From positions 40,846,869 to 40,910,868 of the forward strand of contig NC_061514.1 in the NCBI RefSeq assembly GCF_022539505.1: DNA of 64,000 nt, given 5' to 3'. The position numbers and the translations under genes are program-made. Shown here in pieces: positions 21,124-32,778 of the stretch (positions are counted from its first letter, which is position 1; every line of letters starts with the position of its first letter). The notes below the pieces were generated by a model that was not told where the DNA came from, ran no database searches, and saw only the letters and a list, made by a program, of their open reading frames with translations. Source of the stretch: Lolium rigidum (Eukaryota; Streptophyta; Magnoliopsida; Poales; Poaceae).

Positions 21124-22180
21124 CTACACCTTTGAGTGGTACTTGTCAAGGTAGTTCCTCAGCTAGAGGACGCGGTGTGGCTCGATCATGCCAACGAAGC
21201 TAGAACCCTGGGCCTTGTGGTCGACGAGGTGGCTCAGGTCGGCCATGAGGTCATACTCGGCGCAGGCAAGCATGTCCATGACCGCATTGTACAAGTAAGG
21301 GTGCATGTCCGTGGGCTTGTTGTCCCTGATGGCCTGTGCGACGTCCTTTACATCAACAGTCATGTTGGTGAAGGCCACCAGCTCATCATCGGTGAAGGCG
21401 CCTCTATTCCTCTTGCCGGCGGTCACCTTCTCAGGCGTGTATCCAGCCTTCTCAAGTGCCCCATCGAGGTTGACCGTGTCGGACTCCTGGGTTTCAACAT
21501 CCTCACGTGCAGGAGTTGCTGCAGCCGAGCCTAGGGGCTCACTGGATCCCATGGTGTACTTGCCGGTGGCGAGGGCGAAAGAGAAGATGGTATGCATCTC
21601 GTCCTAGTTGGCAATGGGCACATTCAGGAATTCCGCGTCCTTTGGCTGATCCTACGATACGAAGGGACAATGATGTTAGTGACTGATCAAAAGAGTTACT
21701 GAGGTGGACTGAGTTAGTGAGGTGCTCACCATGACGTGCCCGCAGTAGTGCTCACCCTCAAGGATGATGCATTTGATATCCTCGCACCACTGAGCCCTGC
21801 TTAGATCACGGAGCCTGCTAATGGTGAGCCACCTCTGCCTCCACTTCCTTAGGTGGTTGTACACCTGAGTGGAGCACACGGAGACACCACAATAGTCCAA
21901 AAGGCTCTTCGCCACAGCATTCAGATGGACTTCCTTGAATCCTTTGTCAGTTCTCACGTTGCTCTGGATCAAGCCGCACATCTTCTCCAACACGAAGCTG
22001 GACATGAATGGAAGCCATTTCATGGTGGCGGTCCCTTTGCACCCGGTCATCAAGGCCCTCTCCGCTTCCATGCGGTTCTTATTCTTCTTTGTGGTGACCA
22101 ACCTAGACGCGACCTCTGCCGCTACCTGAGCCACCAGGTCAGACACATGCAAAGGGGTGACCGCCAACTTGGACTCATAG
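21124..22180 (-). pseudogene. Myb/SANT-like DNA-binding protein (Harbinger ORF1 type)
   Basis: The minus-strand coding sequence in two exons carries a Myb/SANT-like domain: KWLPFMSSFVLEKMCGLI, then KGFKEVHLNAVAKSL, then VYNHLRKWRQRWLTISRLRD and GEHYCGHVM. An intron with GT...AG ends spans about 21,729-21,652 and rejoins DQPKDAEFLNVPIAN. Exon 2 continues to 21,124. In PIF/Harbinger elements such a protein binds DNA and acts with the DDE transposase in the nucleus. Two in-frame TAG codons (21604-21606 and near 21,160) disrupt it, and the 5' end is cut by the CACTA insertion at 22,181. No ATG remains in this frame. Confidence 0.75.
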
Positions 22181-22183
22181 GCG

Positions 22184-23840
22184 CACTACCAAAAATGCGC
22201 CACAGAAAGTTATTTTGTGGCGCACCACCAAAAATGCGCCACAGAAAGTTATTTTGTGGCGCACCAGACACGGTGCGCCACAGAAATAGCTTAATTTTGT
22301 GGCGTACTAGGGATCCATGCGCCACAGAAATTTGGTGGGGTCAGCCCCAATCATTGGTTTCACTATTTCTGTGGCGCACAGGATCACGTGCGCCACAGAA
22401 ATAAGACATTATGTGGCGCACTGGCCTGGTGCGCCACTGAATTAAGACTTTCTGTGGCGCACTGGTCCTGTTGCGCCACTGAATTAAGACTTTCTGTGGC
22501 GCACGTGGGATGGTGCGCCACAGAAAGCCTTATGTCTGTCGCGCACATGAGTTCCATGCAACTCCCCCCCCCCCCCCCCCCGTGGATCGCCTTTTTAACC
22601 TCTGTAAAAAATAAAAAAATAGATAAAATTTTCAAAAAATAAATCCCTTCAAGATGCCTATGTATTATGTCATCTTTTACCACTGAGAATTAACAAACAA
22701 TAATTTCGAATTTTTTTGCAAAATTACGTGGGAAAATCATCAAACTGGATTTCTGGTTGCATACGAACTCGAAAAAAACGCATAATATATCAAAATGTTC
22801 CCACGAAAAATCTACATTTGAATTCACCTGGGCTTGCCCGGTTGGACAATTTTTACAATCTACAAATTCGAAAAGAGTAAAAAGTTACGGGCAGTTAAAG
22901 ATTTTTTGCTGCAAAATACAAAAAAAAGAAAAAAAATTCTGTGGCGCACCAAGTGCCCATGCGCCACGTAAATAACGTTCGAAATTTGAAATTTCTGGCG
23001 CCCACTTCTCCTTCTCTCCTCCATTTCTCCACTTCTCCCCTTCTCCCATTCTCCACTTCTCCCCTTCTCCTCCCCTCTTCTCTTCCTCTCCTCCACTTCT
23101 CCACTTCTCCCCTTCTCCTCCTCTCCTCTTCTCTTCCTCTCCTCCACTTCTCCACTTCTCCTCTATCCTCTCCTACACCGGCGACCAACTCCGGCGACCT
23201 ACTCCGGCGACCAACAACTCCGGCAACCTACTCCGGCGACCTACTACGGCGACCACGACCAACACCTCCTCCGGCGACCACCTCCTCCACAACAACCACC
23301 TTCTCCTCCTCCTCCGGCGACAACAACAACAACCACCACCACCACCACCACCTCCTCTACCACCACCACTACCACCACCACCTCCTCCTCCTCTACCACC
23401 ACCACCACCACCACCACCACCACCACCACCTCCACCTCCACCTCCTCCTATTGCACCACCACCACCTCCTCCGGCCGGCCTCATCCTCCACCCACCCACC
23501 CCACCCACGCAACCAATCACCCACCTCCGGCGACCTTCCAGAAAAATTTTAAAAAAAAATTCGGCGGCCCCAGATCTAGATCTAGATCTAGATCTGGCCG
23601 CCACTTTTTTTGAAATTTTAAAAAAAATTCTGTGGCGCACCGGCGGTGGTGCGCCACGAAAATAAGACTTCCTGTTTCGTGGCGCACCACCGCCGGTGCG
23701 CCACGTAAATAAGCTTACGTGGCGCATTGGCTGGTGCGCCACAGAATCCTTATTTTTGTGGCGAGAATTCTGTGGCGCACCACCCATGCGCCACAGAATG
23801 TGTTTTTGGTGCGCCACTGATGAGGCTTTTCCTACTAGTG
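22184..23840. mobile_element. Non-autonomous CACTA element with hairpin-forming subterminal repeats
   Basis: The left end is CACTACCAAAAATG and the right end, reversed, is CACTAGTAGGAAAAG. Both sides carry GCG (22181-22183, 23841-23843), a 3-bp target duplication expected for CACTA transposons. Roughly a dozen GTGGCGCAC motifs and as many reverse complements alternate in the ends (22,195-22,540 and 23,628-23,818), so neighbours can pair as short hairpins. Between them are a C-run (22565-22580), a CT-rich tract and a CCA-rich microsatellite. No transposase ORF is present. It is inserted in the 5' part of the Myb-like gene. Confidence 0.8.
23311..23478. repeat. CCA/CCT-rich microsatellite in the CACTA element
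   Basis: A low-complexity tract of CCA and CCT trinucleotides. It creates long His/Pro-rich and Gly/Val-rich ORFs on both strands that have no protein-like composition and should not be read as genes. Confidence 0.9.
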
Positions 23841-24694
23841 GCGGGTTGTGAATCGGGCACTTGCGAAGGGATCTGAGAGTCCCCAACCCAGACAAGTGCC
23901 TAGCTAAAGTCATCACAGAAGGAGTCCTACACACATCGTAGTACATATAACGTGAATCTACTTGGAAGCAAAGATATGTGAATACACAAACCATACAAAC
24001 AATCATCGTAAAATCAGACAAGCAGTTCATTGCAACGGTGATTAGCACAAACCCTTGCAAGATCATGACACGTGAGCACATTTAGGACAAAGTAGCAACC
24101 GAAAATGTCGAACCCTAGCAAAATCATGATATCTCACCACAATCCGAACTAACCCCTGCCGCAAGACCAAATCCTAGACAAGATATGACTACTCCTAACC
24201 TAGATCTAAGAATTACCACGGTAACGGGATAAGGGATGCCTTACAGTCATCGCCGGAGGTGAAGATGCAATGGACCAGGAAGTAGATGAAGCAGCCCAGA
24301 TGTACTCGTCGCCGCCGCTGCAACCGTCGCCGATCGGAGATGCGTGTGCCTCTTACCTGCTTGCCGACAGGAGGAGGAACTTGAAAGTTGGGGGGAGAGT
24401 GGAGGAGGGGTAGAAATAGGCCATGGGGCGCGGTCGGAGGTGATGGAATCCTTCCCGCCCCCCTTTTCGCTTTTCACCAATGCGCAGCGCAATTCACGCC
24501 ATCTCCATTCTCGTCTCCGCGCGTGCGCCGAAGATGCCCTTTTGCATCAGCCGCCGTGGAGATTTGCCTGCATCGCTGGAAACTGCCATTTCGAGCGGTT
24601 TGTGTAAGAACGGAGCTCGGCCTAGGCAACCAAACGGGCCGAAAATTGCTGACCCGATGCGAGCCAAGTCGCATGTAGCCTACCAAACGCGCCC

Positions 24695-25041
24695 CTATAT
24701 GCGAAGATGCATACGGATAATCTCGATGAGCACATGGTACAAATGGTTCCTCTCTGCACATTTGATATGTCCATCTTCAATCCATCAAACCTTGGTGCAA
24801 ACTCCTTGGCAGAATTAACCATTTTCTTCTACCTCTACACCATGTCATTATACTATATTATTATAGAAAAGGTTTTGCATCCATCCTAAAGCTAGATGTG
24901 TATGATTGTTTGATACAAACCACGGGCAGCAGGAAGGTGAAGGATTGAGAGCATGTTTCGTCACTGGGATATGATGATGATATAATCATCAGCTTGTTCC
25001 CCAAATTCTTAAAAGAACAAGAAATCTCGGAAATTCAATTC
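24695..25041. other. Unassigned spacer
   Basis: About 350 bases between the Harbinger-like element and the MITE. I see no coding pattern or repeat boundary. Confidence 0.4.
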
Positions 25042-25402
25042 GGCTCTTGGGTGCATATGCTCCCTCCACCCAAAAAACATATTTCTAATTGTTAAAAAAA
25101 ATTAACAAAAGTTTCGCATGTACATCTCGACAATCTATGTGCGTTTGTGCAGTTTCGCGAAAACCGATATTTTTTGTGATCGATCTAAAAAATACAAAAT
25201 AAGTCTCACAAAAAGCCTTATTTTCAGCACTAAATTTTGTTTTTTTACACAGCTCAAACTACAAGTTGATTTTTCATGGAAATACTTTGTGCGCACTTAG
25301 CATGTGAAGATGTACACATTAATTTTTTGTTTGGAATTTTTAACATTTCAAAATGTATTAAAATCGCAGTTCAAACTAAGGGAGCATATGCGCCCAGGAG
25401 CC
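25042..25402. mobile_element. MITE with 24-bp inverted termini
   Basis: The left end (GGCTCTTGGGTGCATATGCT...) and the reverse complement of the right end (GGCTCCTGGGCGCATATGCT...) match at 22 of 24 positions. The 361-bp interior is AT-rich and non-coding. I could not see a convincing target duplication; a Mutator-type MITE is a guess. Confidence 0.6.
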
Positions 25403-25417
25403 AAAACATCACTCCCA

Positions 25418-25611
25418 ATAAAACTACAAGAAAACGAGAGTAGATTGGTTTGTGCCGTGTGTATCACATCGGCTGATGTATGTATATATATACTGTCCGA
25501 TGGGCTAGGGTTACAGTTGTTAGGATTACAACAAGACTAACAACCTATACTTATCCATCTATACCATACACGTTTGGATTGTATTACGATCTCAACTAAC
25601 ATCGTCTAACA
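25418..25611 (-). repeat. 3' LTR of copia-1
   Basis: Minus-strand LTR beginning TGTTAGACGATG after the purine tract GGAGAGGGGT. It aligns almost throughout with 56,324-56,517. The far end (…TTTTAT) lacks the usual CA, as in the 5' LTR, so that boundary is uncertain by one or two bases. Confidence 0.8.
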
Positions 25612-27193
25612 ACCCCTCTCCATCCAAACTCGTACTAGTCAGACATAGCTCAAACTTTAGTCGATCAAACACATCTCGACTGGGTGCCTTTGTGAAAATA
25701 TCAGCAGCCAACTGATCTTGAGAGAAAATGAAATGCACCTTCAACGCTCCTGCTGAAACTTTCTCTTGTACAAAGTGAAAGTCAATTTCTGTATGCTTCG
25801 TTTGAGCATGAAACACCTGATTAGCTATGAAAAACGTAGCTCCAAGATTGTCACACCACAATGTTGGAGCCTGTGACTAAAACACTCCTAGCTCTCGGAG
25901 AACTGATTGTATCCAAACAACTTCAGCTGTCCCATTAGCTATAGCCTTGTACTCCGCCTCCGTACTTGACCGACTCGCGATGGGATGCTTCCGTGAACTC
26001 CAGGACACTAGATTAGGTCCATAAAACACTGCATAACCTCCTGTCGAACTTCGGTCATCGGGACACCCTGGCCAATCTGCGTCAGTATACACACTCAGTT
26101 CAGACGAGGAGGAATTCTGAAACTGTAGTCCAAGGCTGATCGTGCCCTTCACATATCGCAGTATACGTTTTACCGCCGACCAATGCACATCTGTGGGTGT
26201 GACAAGAAACTGACATACTCGATTAACAGCAAATGTGATATCCGGTCGAGTGAGACACTGCAGGGCTCCCACTGTGCTTCTATACACAAATGTCATGACC
26301 TCAGCAAGTGGTGTTCCAGAGGTTTTACTGAATTTTTCCAAGGATGACATAGGGGTAGCTATATCTCTGCAATTATGCATGTTCACAGGCTTCAAGAGAT
26401 CTGCAGCATATTTTGCTTGAGTTAATGTAATACCATCACCCTGATCAGTTACCTCTACTCCAAGAAAGTATGACAGCTTTCCAAGATCCGTAACTGCAAA
26501 TGATTCACACAGTTTCTGCATCAGCACACTGACAGCTTGCTTGCAGGACCCAGTTATAACAATATCATCGATATAAATTAACATGTAAATGATCACTCGC
26601 TTGTCATTGAAAATAAACAGAGATGTATCTGCTTTGGATGGGACAAAGCCCAGCATCTGTAGTTTAGAACTTAATTTGGACTACCACGCCCTTGGTGACT
26701 GTTTCAATCCATATAATGATTTCTGCAGTCTGCAGACACGATGAGGATGATTCTTGTCGACATAACCTGGAGGCTGATACATATACACCTCCTCCTGGAT
26801 ATCGCCGTGGAGAAAAGGATTTTGCACATCCACCTGGCGAAGGAACCATCCTCTGGACATGGCGATAGACAAAATCAGGTGAACAGTAGTAGGTTTGACC
26901 ACCGGTGAGAAAGTATCCGTATAATCAATCCCGTGACGTTGGGTAAAACCCTTAGCCACCAATCTCGCCTTGTATCGATCTATAGATCCATCAGGTTTCT
27001 GCTTCAGCTTGAATACCCATTTGCATCCAACAATATGTCGACCATGCAAAGGATCCACAAGGTGCCAAATTTCATTGAGACAAAGAGCTTTAAATTCGTC
27101 ATCCATGACAGCCTTCCAAGCAGGACTGACGAGTGCATCCACATGAGATGTGGGTTCCGCAGCAAACACACATTTCTTGGGATCATAACAAAC
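25612..27193 (-). pseudogene. copia-1 reverse transcriptase and RNase H
   Basis: This is the C-terminal half of the polyprotein that would copy element RNA into DNA. The reverse transcriptase starts in [11 protein letters not shown] and continues through [25 protein letters not shown] and [12 protein letters not shown] to the catalytic LIYIDDIVITGS. RNase H follows with SVYTDADWPGCPDDRSSTGG, SSTEAEYKAI and LWCDNLGATF. It ends with HFIFSQDQLAADIFTKAP. Two in-frame TAG codons interrupt it, near 26,675 (after PRAW) and near 25,875 (after ELGVF). The upstream end is the CRM target site: bases 27189-27193 (caaac) are one copy of its target duplication. Confidence 0.9.
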
Positions 27194-28261
27194 TGATAAG
27201 GGGTGATCCGATCTTCTCAGTAAGCAACGGTGGTGATTATGATCACGAGGTGATTGCAGCGGAGGTAACTTGATGAAGTGGATGATAACTTGTATGACGC
27301 AACGAGATCTCTCGATTGGTCCCTGTCGCCAATGCAACAGCTCTCAACCCTGCAAGATATTCGCAACTCCACACACTTGCGCACGTAGCCGCCGACCACG
27401 AAGCGGTAAGTTGCAACCGTCTAATTCCCAATGGAACAACAGATTACACAAGACTTTCAGATCTACACAATATCAAGCAATATGGTGTAGGAAATTCAAT
27501 AGTTTTGCAGAGCAAACAACTAAAAACTAGGGTTTATCTTAAACGTGGTCTAAAGCAGTTAGGGGGCATCCTGGGCACTTATATAGGCATCCGGGATGAC
27601 CTCAAGTCGAAAAGATACAAAAATAACCGACCCAGAATAGATCTGGTCGAGACAGACTCGGACACGGCCGGTCTGGGGGCCAGTCGACCGGGCCTGGGAC
27701 CGGCCGGTCCGGTTTGGACCGGGCCTGGCACCGGGTGGCGACCGGATGGAACGTACAGACTTACTGGATACGCCCCGGTTGGTACAAGCGTGGAACCCGG
27801 TTTGGACCGGGCGGATCCGGCGTGGGAGCCGGCCGACCGGGTATGGGACCGGGTGGCCCGGCGGCACGGCCGGTTGGACCGGCCCTGGCGCCGACCTCCT
27901 GAACTTCATCTCCTCCTCTCGCGCATGCCTCCCGCTCCTCCCTCGCGCGTCCATGGGTTGTCTTCAGGTCCAACTCCATGTCCAGCTTCACGTACATCGT
28001 CTTGTCCAGGTGCTCCTCTCCTCCTCGTGCGATGCTTGTCTCCTCTTCATACCTGATGATACATAAGTAACAGGACTTAGGCAGTATAAAGTTCTCATCA
28101 ATCAAAGTATTGTTTAGGAACAAGTTCACCTGTTGTTTAAGTAGCTTCGCACGAGCCCTTGTAATAGGTCCAATCCAACTTCATTGGACTTGAGCTTCAC
28201 AGCAGGTTCATCTTCATTTGGTAATGACGGAGGTAGTAGTGTGGTAGGGATGTCCTCATCA
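27194..28261 (-). repeat. LTR1 of the CRM locus (outer 3' LTR)
   Basis: 1,068 bp, preceded on the minus strand by the polypurine tract GAAGGGGGGAGA (28262-28273). It carries the CCGG-rich block (27,660-27,900) seen in the other two LTRs. The pol-tail frame inside it is broken after about 30 codons, unlike LTR2 and LTR3. Confidence 0.88.
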
Positions 28262-30719
28262 TCTCCCCCCTTCAAAAGGCGTCGACCTCGATGCTCCAAG
28301 ATCTTCTCCATCATATGGTGTCATAACATTGAAAGAATTACTGACACCAAACTCATCAAATGGAAGATCTATCGAGTATGCATTATCGTTGATCTTGGCA
28401 AGCACTTTGTAAGGACCAGCACCACGAGGAAGCAACTTGGACTTCCGCAGCTTCGGGAACCTATCCTTGCGACAATGTACCCAGACCATATCACCAGGCT
28501 TGAACAACATCTCCTTGCGATTCTTGTTCATCCTTGCAGCATTGCTCTTGCCTTTCTTCTCTATCAACTCTTTAGTCTTCACATGAATCTTTCACACAAA
28601 ATCAGCCCTCTTGGATGCATCCATATTAACTCTCTCATGTATGGGCAAAGGTAACAAATCAAGTGGAGTAATGGGCTTGAAACCATACACCACCTCAAAA
28701 GGACATAGCTCTGTGGTAGAATGTACCGCCCTGTTGTAAGAAAACTCCACATGCGGCAAACAATCTTCCCACTCCTTCAGGTTCTTCTTGATCATGGATA
28801 TCAACAGTTGTGACAATGTTCTATTCACCACTTTAGTTTGACCATCAGTTTGGGGATGACAAGTAGTACTGAAAAGTAGCTTCGTCCCCAGCTTTCTCCA
28901 CAACGTCTTCCAGAAGTAGCTCATAAACTTCACATCACGATCAGAAACAATAGTCTTCGGAACTCCATGTAGTCGTACAACCTCCCTGAAAAACAGGTTA
29001 GCAATATGCGACGCATCGTCGCTTTTGTGGCAGGCAATAAAATGTGGCATTTTAGAAAATCTGTCCACTACCACAAATATAGAATCATGGCCTCTTTTAG
29101 TACGCGACAAACCCAATACAAAATCCATACTAATATCCTCCCAAGGTGTAGTAGGTGCCGGTAAAGGAGTATACAAACCGTGAGCGGCTTCAGCTTGGAC
29201 TTGGACTTGTTACAAGTAATGCACCTCTTCACATACCTGTCCACATCCCGCCTCATCTTTGGCCAATAAAAGTGGTCAGCTATCATGAGTAGCGTCTTCT
29301 CACGCCCAAAGTGACCCATCAAACCTCCAGCATGTGATTCCTGCAATAAGAGCAAACACACACACGATTCTAGAACACATAGTTTGTTAGCTCTAAACAA
29401 AAACCCATCATGTATGTGATATTTTTCCCATGCTTTACCAATAGCACACAAGCGATATGGTTCAGCAAAATCATGATCAGTAGCATACAAATCACATAGT
29501 ACTTCTAATCCAGGAATTTTAACATCAAGTTGAGTTAATAGCATATTCTTCCTAGATAGAGCATCAACAACAATATTATCTTTTCCCTTCTTATGCTTAA
29601 TAATGTAGAGGAAAAGACTCAATGAACTCAACCCACTTAACAAGACGCTTATGCAAAGTAGACTGAGCTTTCAGGTATTTTAAAGCTTCATGATCAGAAT
29701 GTATGATAAATTCTTTTGGCCACAAGTAATGTTGCCAAACCTCAAGAACTCTAATTAAAGCATACAATTCTTTATCATATATAGGATAGTTTAACTTAGC
29801 ACCAGACAGTTTCTCAGAAAAATATGCAATTGGGCGACCCTCTTGCATTAACACACCACCAACTCCAATACCACTAGCATCACATTCAATCTAAAATTGC
29901 CTATTGAAATCAGGAAGTGCAAGCAACGGTGCAGAAGTTAACAATCTCTTAAGTTCATCAAAAGCATGATCTTGGGCTGCGCCCCACTCAAAAACAACGC
30001 CCTTTTTAGTCTAGTCATTCAAAGGTGCAGCAATAGTACTAATGTTGGGCACAAATCTTCTATAAAGCCCATCTAGAACATGAAAACTTCTTACTTGACT
30101 CACATTCATGGGAGTAGGCATATTTTGAATAGCTTCAATTATAGACACATCTACTTCTACTCCATGCTGAGAGACAACATAACCCAGAAATATGACCTTA
30201 TCTTTGCAAAATGTGCAATTCTCAAGATTACCGTAGAGTTTATTATCACGCAACACTTGCAAAACATGTCGAATATGTATAGTATGATCAGATTCATTGC
30301 GCCTGTAGATTAATATGTCATCAAAGTACACAACCACAAACTTGCCAATAAATTCACGCAAAACATGGTTCATCAGTCTCATGAAAGTGCTAGGTGCATT
30401 AGTCAAACCAAAAGGCATTACTAACCACTCATATAAACCAAATTTTGTTTTAAAGGCTGCTTTCCATTCATCCCCTTCTTTCATCCTAATTTGATGATAA
30501 CCACTACGCAAATCAATCTTAGAGAACACAGCAGCACCACTCAATTCATCTAGCATATCCTCTAAACGGGGAATAGGATGACGATATCGAATAGTAATGC
30601 TGTTTATCGCTCTACAATCTACGCACATACGCCATGGACCATCTTTCTTAGGAACTAGAATAACAGGAACATCACAAGGACTAAGGCTTATGCGGATATA
30701 ACCTTTGTCGAGTAGCGCT
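28262..30719 (-). pseudogene. CRM internal A: reverse transcriptase, RNase H, integrase
   Basis: The polymerase half of internal region A. The reverse transcriptase has [41 protein letters not shown] and the catalytic [11 protein letters not shown]. RNase H follows ([20 protein letters not shown]), then the integrase zinc finger ([10 protein letters not shown] ... [10 protein letters not shown]) and core ([22 protein letters not shown]). The third catalytic residue is changed: DGQTKVVN against DGQTEVVN in region B. Lesions: TAA at about 30,717-30,719, TAG at 30011-30013, TAG at 29891-29893, a 2-base insertion near 29,182 and a TGA near 28,590. The two TAG codons also occur in region B. The frame ends [12 protein letters not shown] at the LTR. 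Confidence 0.9.
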
Positions 30720-32778
30720 TATACTTGCTTTTGTATCTCCTTTGTTTCTTCGGGGTTCGTTCTATATGGTGCCCGATTGGGTAGCGAAGCTCCGGGAATC
30801 AAGTCAATTTGATGCTCAATACCTCGCAATGGTGGAAGTCCTGTAGGTACCTCATCCGGAAACACGTCGCCAAATTCCTGCAAAACATTAGAAACACCAA
30901 GAGGAAGAGGGGTCATGTCGTTAGAAACCAAAACCGTACCCCTGTACAAGAGCACAAGAGGCATGGCTGTAGGATCCTCACTAAATTCTCTCATGTCTTC
31001 TTTGGTGGCTAATGAGACTAAGGAATTCGCTCTCTCACATTTCGTTATATCACTCACGACATTACAATTCTCTCGCCTATCTAAAGAAGCATCCTCCAAG
31101 TTTACTTCAACTTTCTGACGAGATTCATTGACAATTTGCTGTGGTGACATAGGCTGTAAGTTAATTTTCTTGCCCTTGAACTCCAAGTGATATGTATTGG
31201 CACGGCCATTGTGTTGCACAGAACGGTCATAGATCCAAGGCCGACCCAATAGTAGGTGACACACCGTCATAGGAACTACATCAAAATCAATGGAATCCTT
31301 ATACGGTCCAATCGCAAATTCCACACACACCATGTGGTTTACCTTCATCTCACCATTGTCGCTCAACCACTGAATATAGTATGGATGTGGGTGCGGTAGA
31401 TACTTCAACTTCAGCTTGGTATACAACTCCTTGCTTGCTAAATTGCGGCAACTCCCGCCATCAATAATGACCTTGCAAGCCTTGTCAGGACCAACTAAAG
31501 CCTTTGTTTGGAACAAATTGCAGCGCTGAGTAGATGCACTAGGCAACACATTAAGAGCACGCTGAGACACAACTATAGTGCGAGCTTCAGACGGATAAGC
31601 ATCTACACCATCACTGTCATAGTCATCATCTTCAGGAGCATTTGGATCAACCTCATCTCCAGTCTCATACTCATTGTCCTCATTGATAATCATGACCTTG
31701 TGGTTAGGACAATCCCTTCGAAAGTGACCCTTGCCATCACATGTATGGCAATTCATATCGCGGTTGCGCGCAGTAGACATGCTAGAACCACTTGTACTTA
31801 CAGCAGATTCGGACTTCTTTGTGTTTTGCACATTGGAGACCGGTTTGCTAGGTGGAGTAGAGTAAGGTGCAGAGCGCGTAGATGGCGCCGGTGCCGTTGA
31901 TGGGGGCGCCCGAGGCGTGAAACGCCCAGCTCCCGTAGTACGGCCTTTCACCTTAGCTTCGTCAGCCAACTGTGATTCAGCTTCTCTTGCATGATGTAGC
32001 AACTCATTCATAGTGGTGTAACTGTAATGACGAACAATGCCTTTTATATCATACTTCAAACCATTGAGAAAACGAGTCATTGTCATCTCAAGGGATTCTT
32101 TGACACGGCCACGCTGCATGAGCATCTCCATCTCCATGTAGTATTCATCAACAGTCTTCACACCTTGTCTCAATAGGGTCAATTTATCAAATATATTGCG
32201 CATGTAATTTGTGGGCACAAAACGCTCGGTCATGGCCGCCTTCATAGCACACCATGTGATAATAGGCGGTTCACCATCTTCTTCGCGAGCACTAACATAT
32301 CGATCCCACCAACGCAATGCATAGCCATCAAATTCAGAAGAAGCAAGCTTTGTCTTTCTATCTTCAGTATAATTATGTAGGCGCCATAACTTCTCAATTT
32401 TCAGCTCCCAAGTGAGGTATTCTTCAACATCAACACCTCCTTCAAACTTGGGTATGGAAAACTTAGGCTTACCCAATCCATCTTCTTCTTCAAAACCACG
32501 ACCTGGCCATCGAAGTTCAGCAAACCCACGACCACGGTTACCACGTGCAGCACCACGAGCATGAGGTGCTTCATCTGCGGCTTCGTCCTCGTCTTCGTCT
32601 TCTTGTTGCTGTAAGTTTGTCAAATTGTCAACAGCCAATTGCAACCCTTGAAGACTGCGCTAGATATCCGTCATCTGATCTCTCATTGTAGTGACGGTCG
32701 CACTAGTGGCGTCTAGCTTCTGGGAGATCCCTTCCACCGTCCCCTTAAGCTCATCATCCTGAGCGCGGAATTCACGTC
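30717..32778 (-). pseudogene. CRM internal A: gag and protease (C-terminal part)
   Basis: A frame of 640 codons spans gag and protease. The gag core reads KPKFSIPKFEGGVDVEEYL, then WWDRYVSAREEDG, ERFVPTNYMRNIFDKL and TVDEYYMEMEMLMQRG. The zinc knuckle CHTCDGKGHFRRDC has spacing C-x2-C-x4-H-x4-C. The protease has IIDGGSCRNLAS, the D-G-G form often seen in plant gypsy elements, and VCHLLLGRPWIYD. A TAG at 32660-32662 interrupts the N-terminal part (CAG in region B). The first gag codons lie at 39,595-39,691, beyond the Sabrina-like insertion. Confidence 0.9.

Larger units (their letters stand above)
20127..24694 (-). mobile_element. PIF/Harbinger-like DNA transposon
   Basis: Inverted termini of about 25 bp flank 4,568 bp. 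The left end reads GGGCGCGTTTGGTAG, and the reverse complement of the right end starts with the same 15 bases; the next ten match with three differences. The trinucleotide CTA abuts both ends (20124-20126, 24695-24697), as for a 3-bp target duplication. It contains a minus-strand Myb/SANT-like gene remnant, the usual ORF1 of this superfamily, and a second minus-strand ORF with a viroplasmin-like domain. I found no DDE transposase ORF, so it is probably non-autonomous. A CACTA element interrupts it. CTA is unusual against the typical TTA/TAA, so superfamily assignment leans on the Myb ORF. Confidence 0.6.

Noticed and set aside
23576..23596. AGATCT tandem palindrome
   Set aside because: Four units of a hexamer inside the CACTA element; simple sequence, no sign of function.
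22941..24081. Long His/Pro- and Gly/Val-rich ORFs on both strands
   Set aside because: They are translations of the CCA/CCT microsatellite and CACTA repeats, not protein-like.
28126..28314. Separate 62-codon gene at the LTR1/pol junction
   Set aside because: It is the pol-tail frame with an artificial start in pol; treated under the CRM element.
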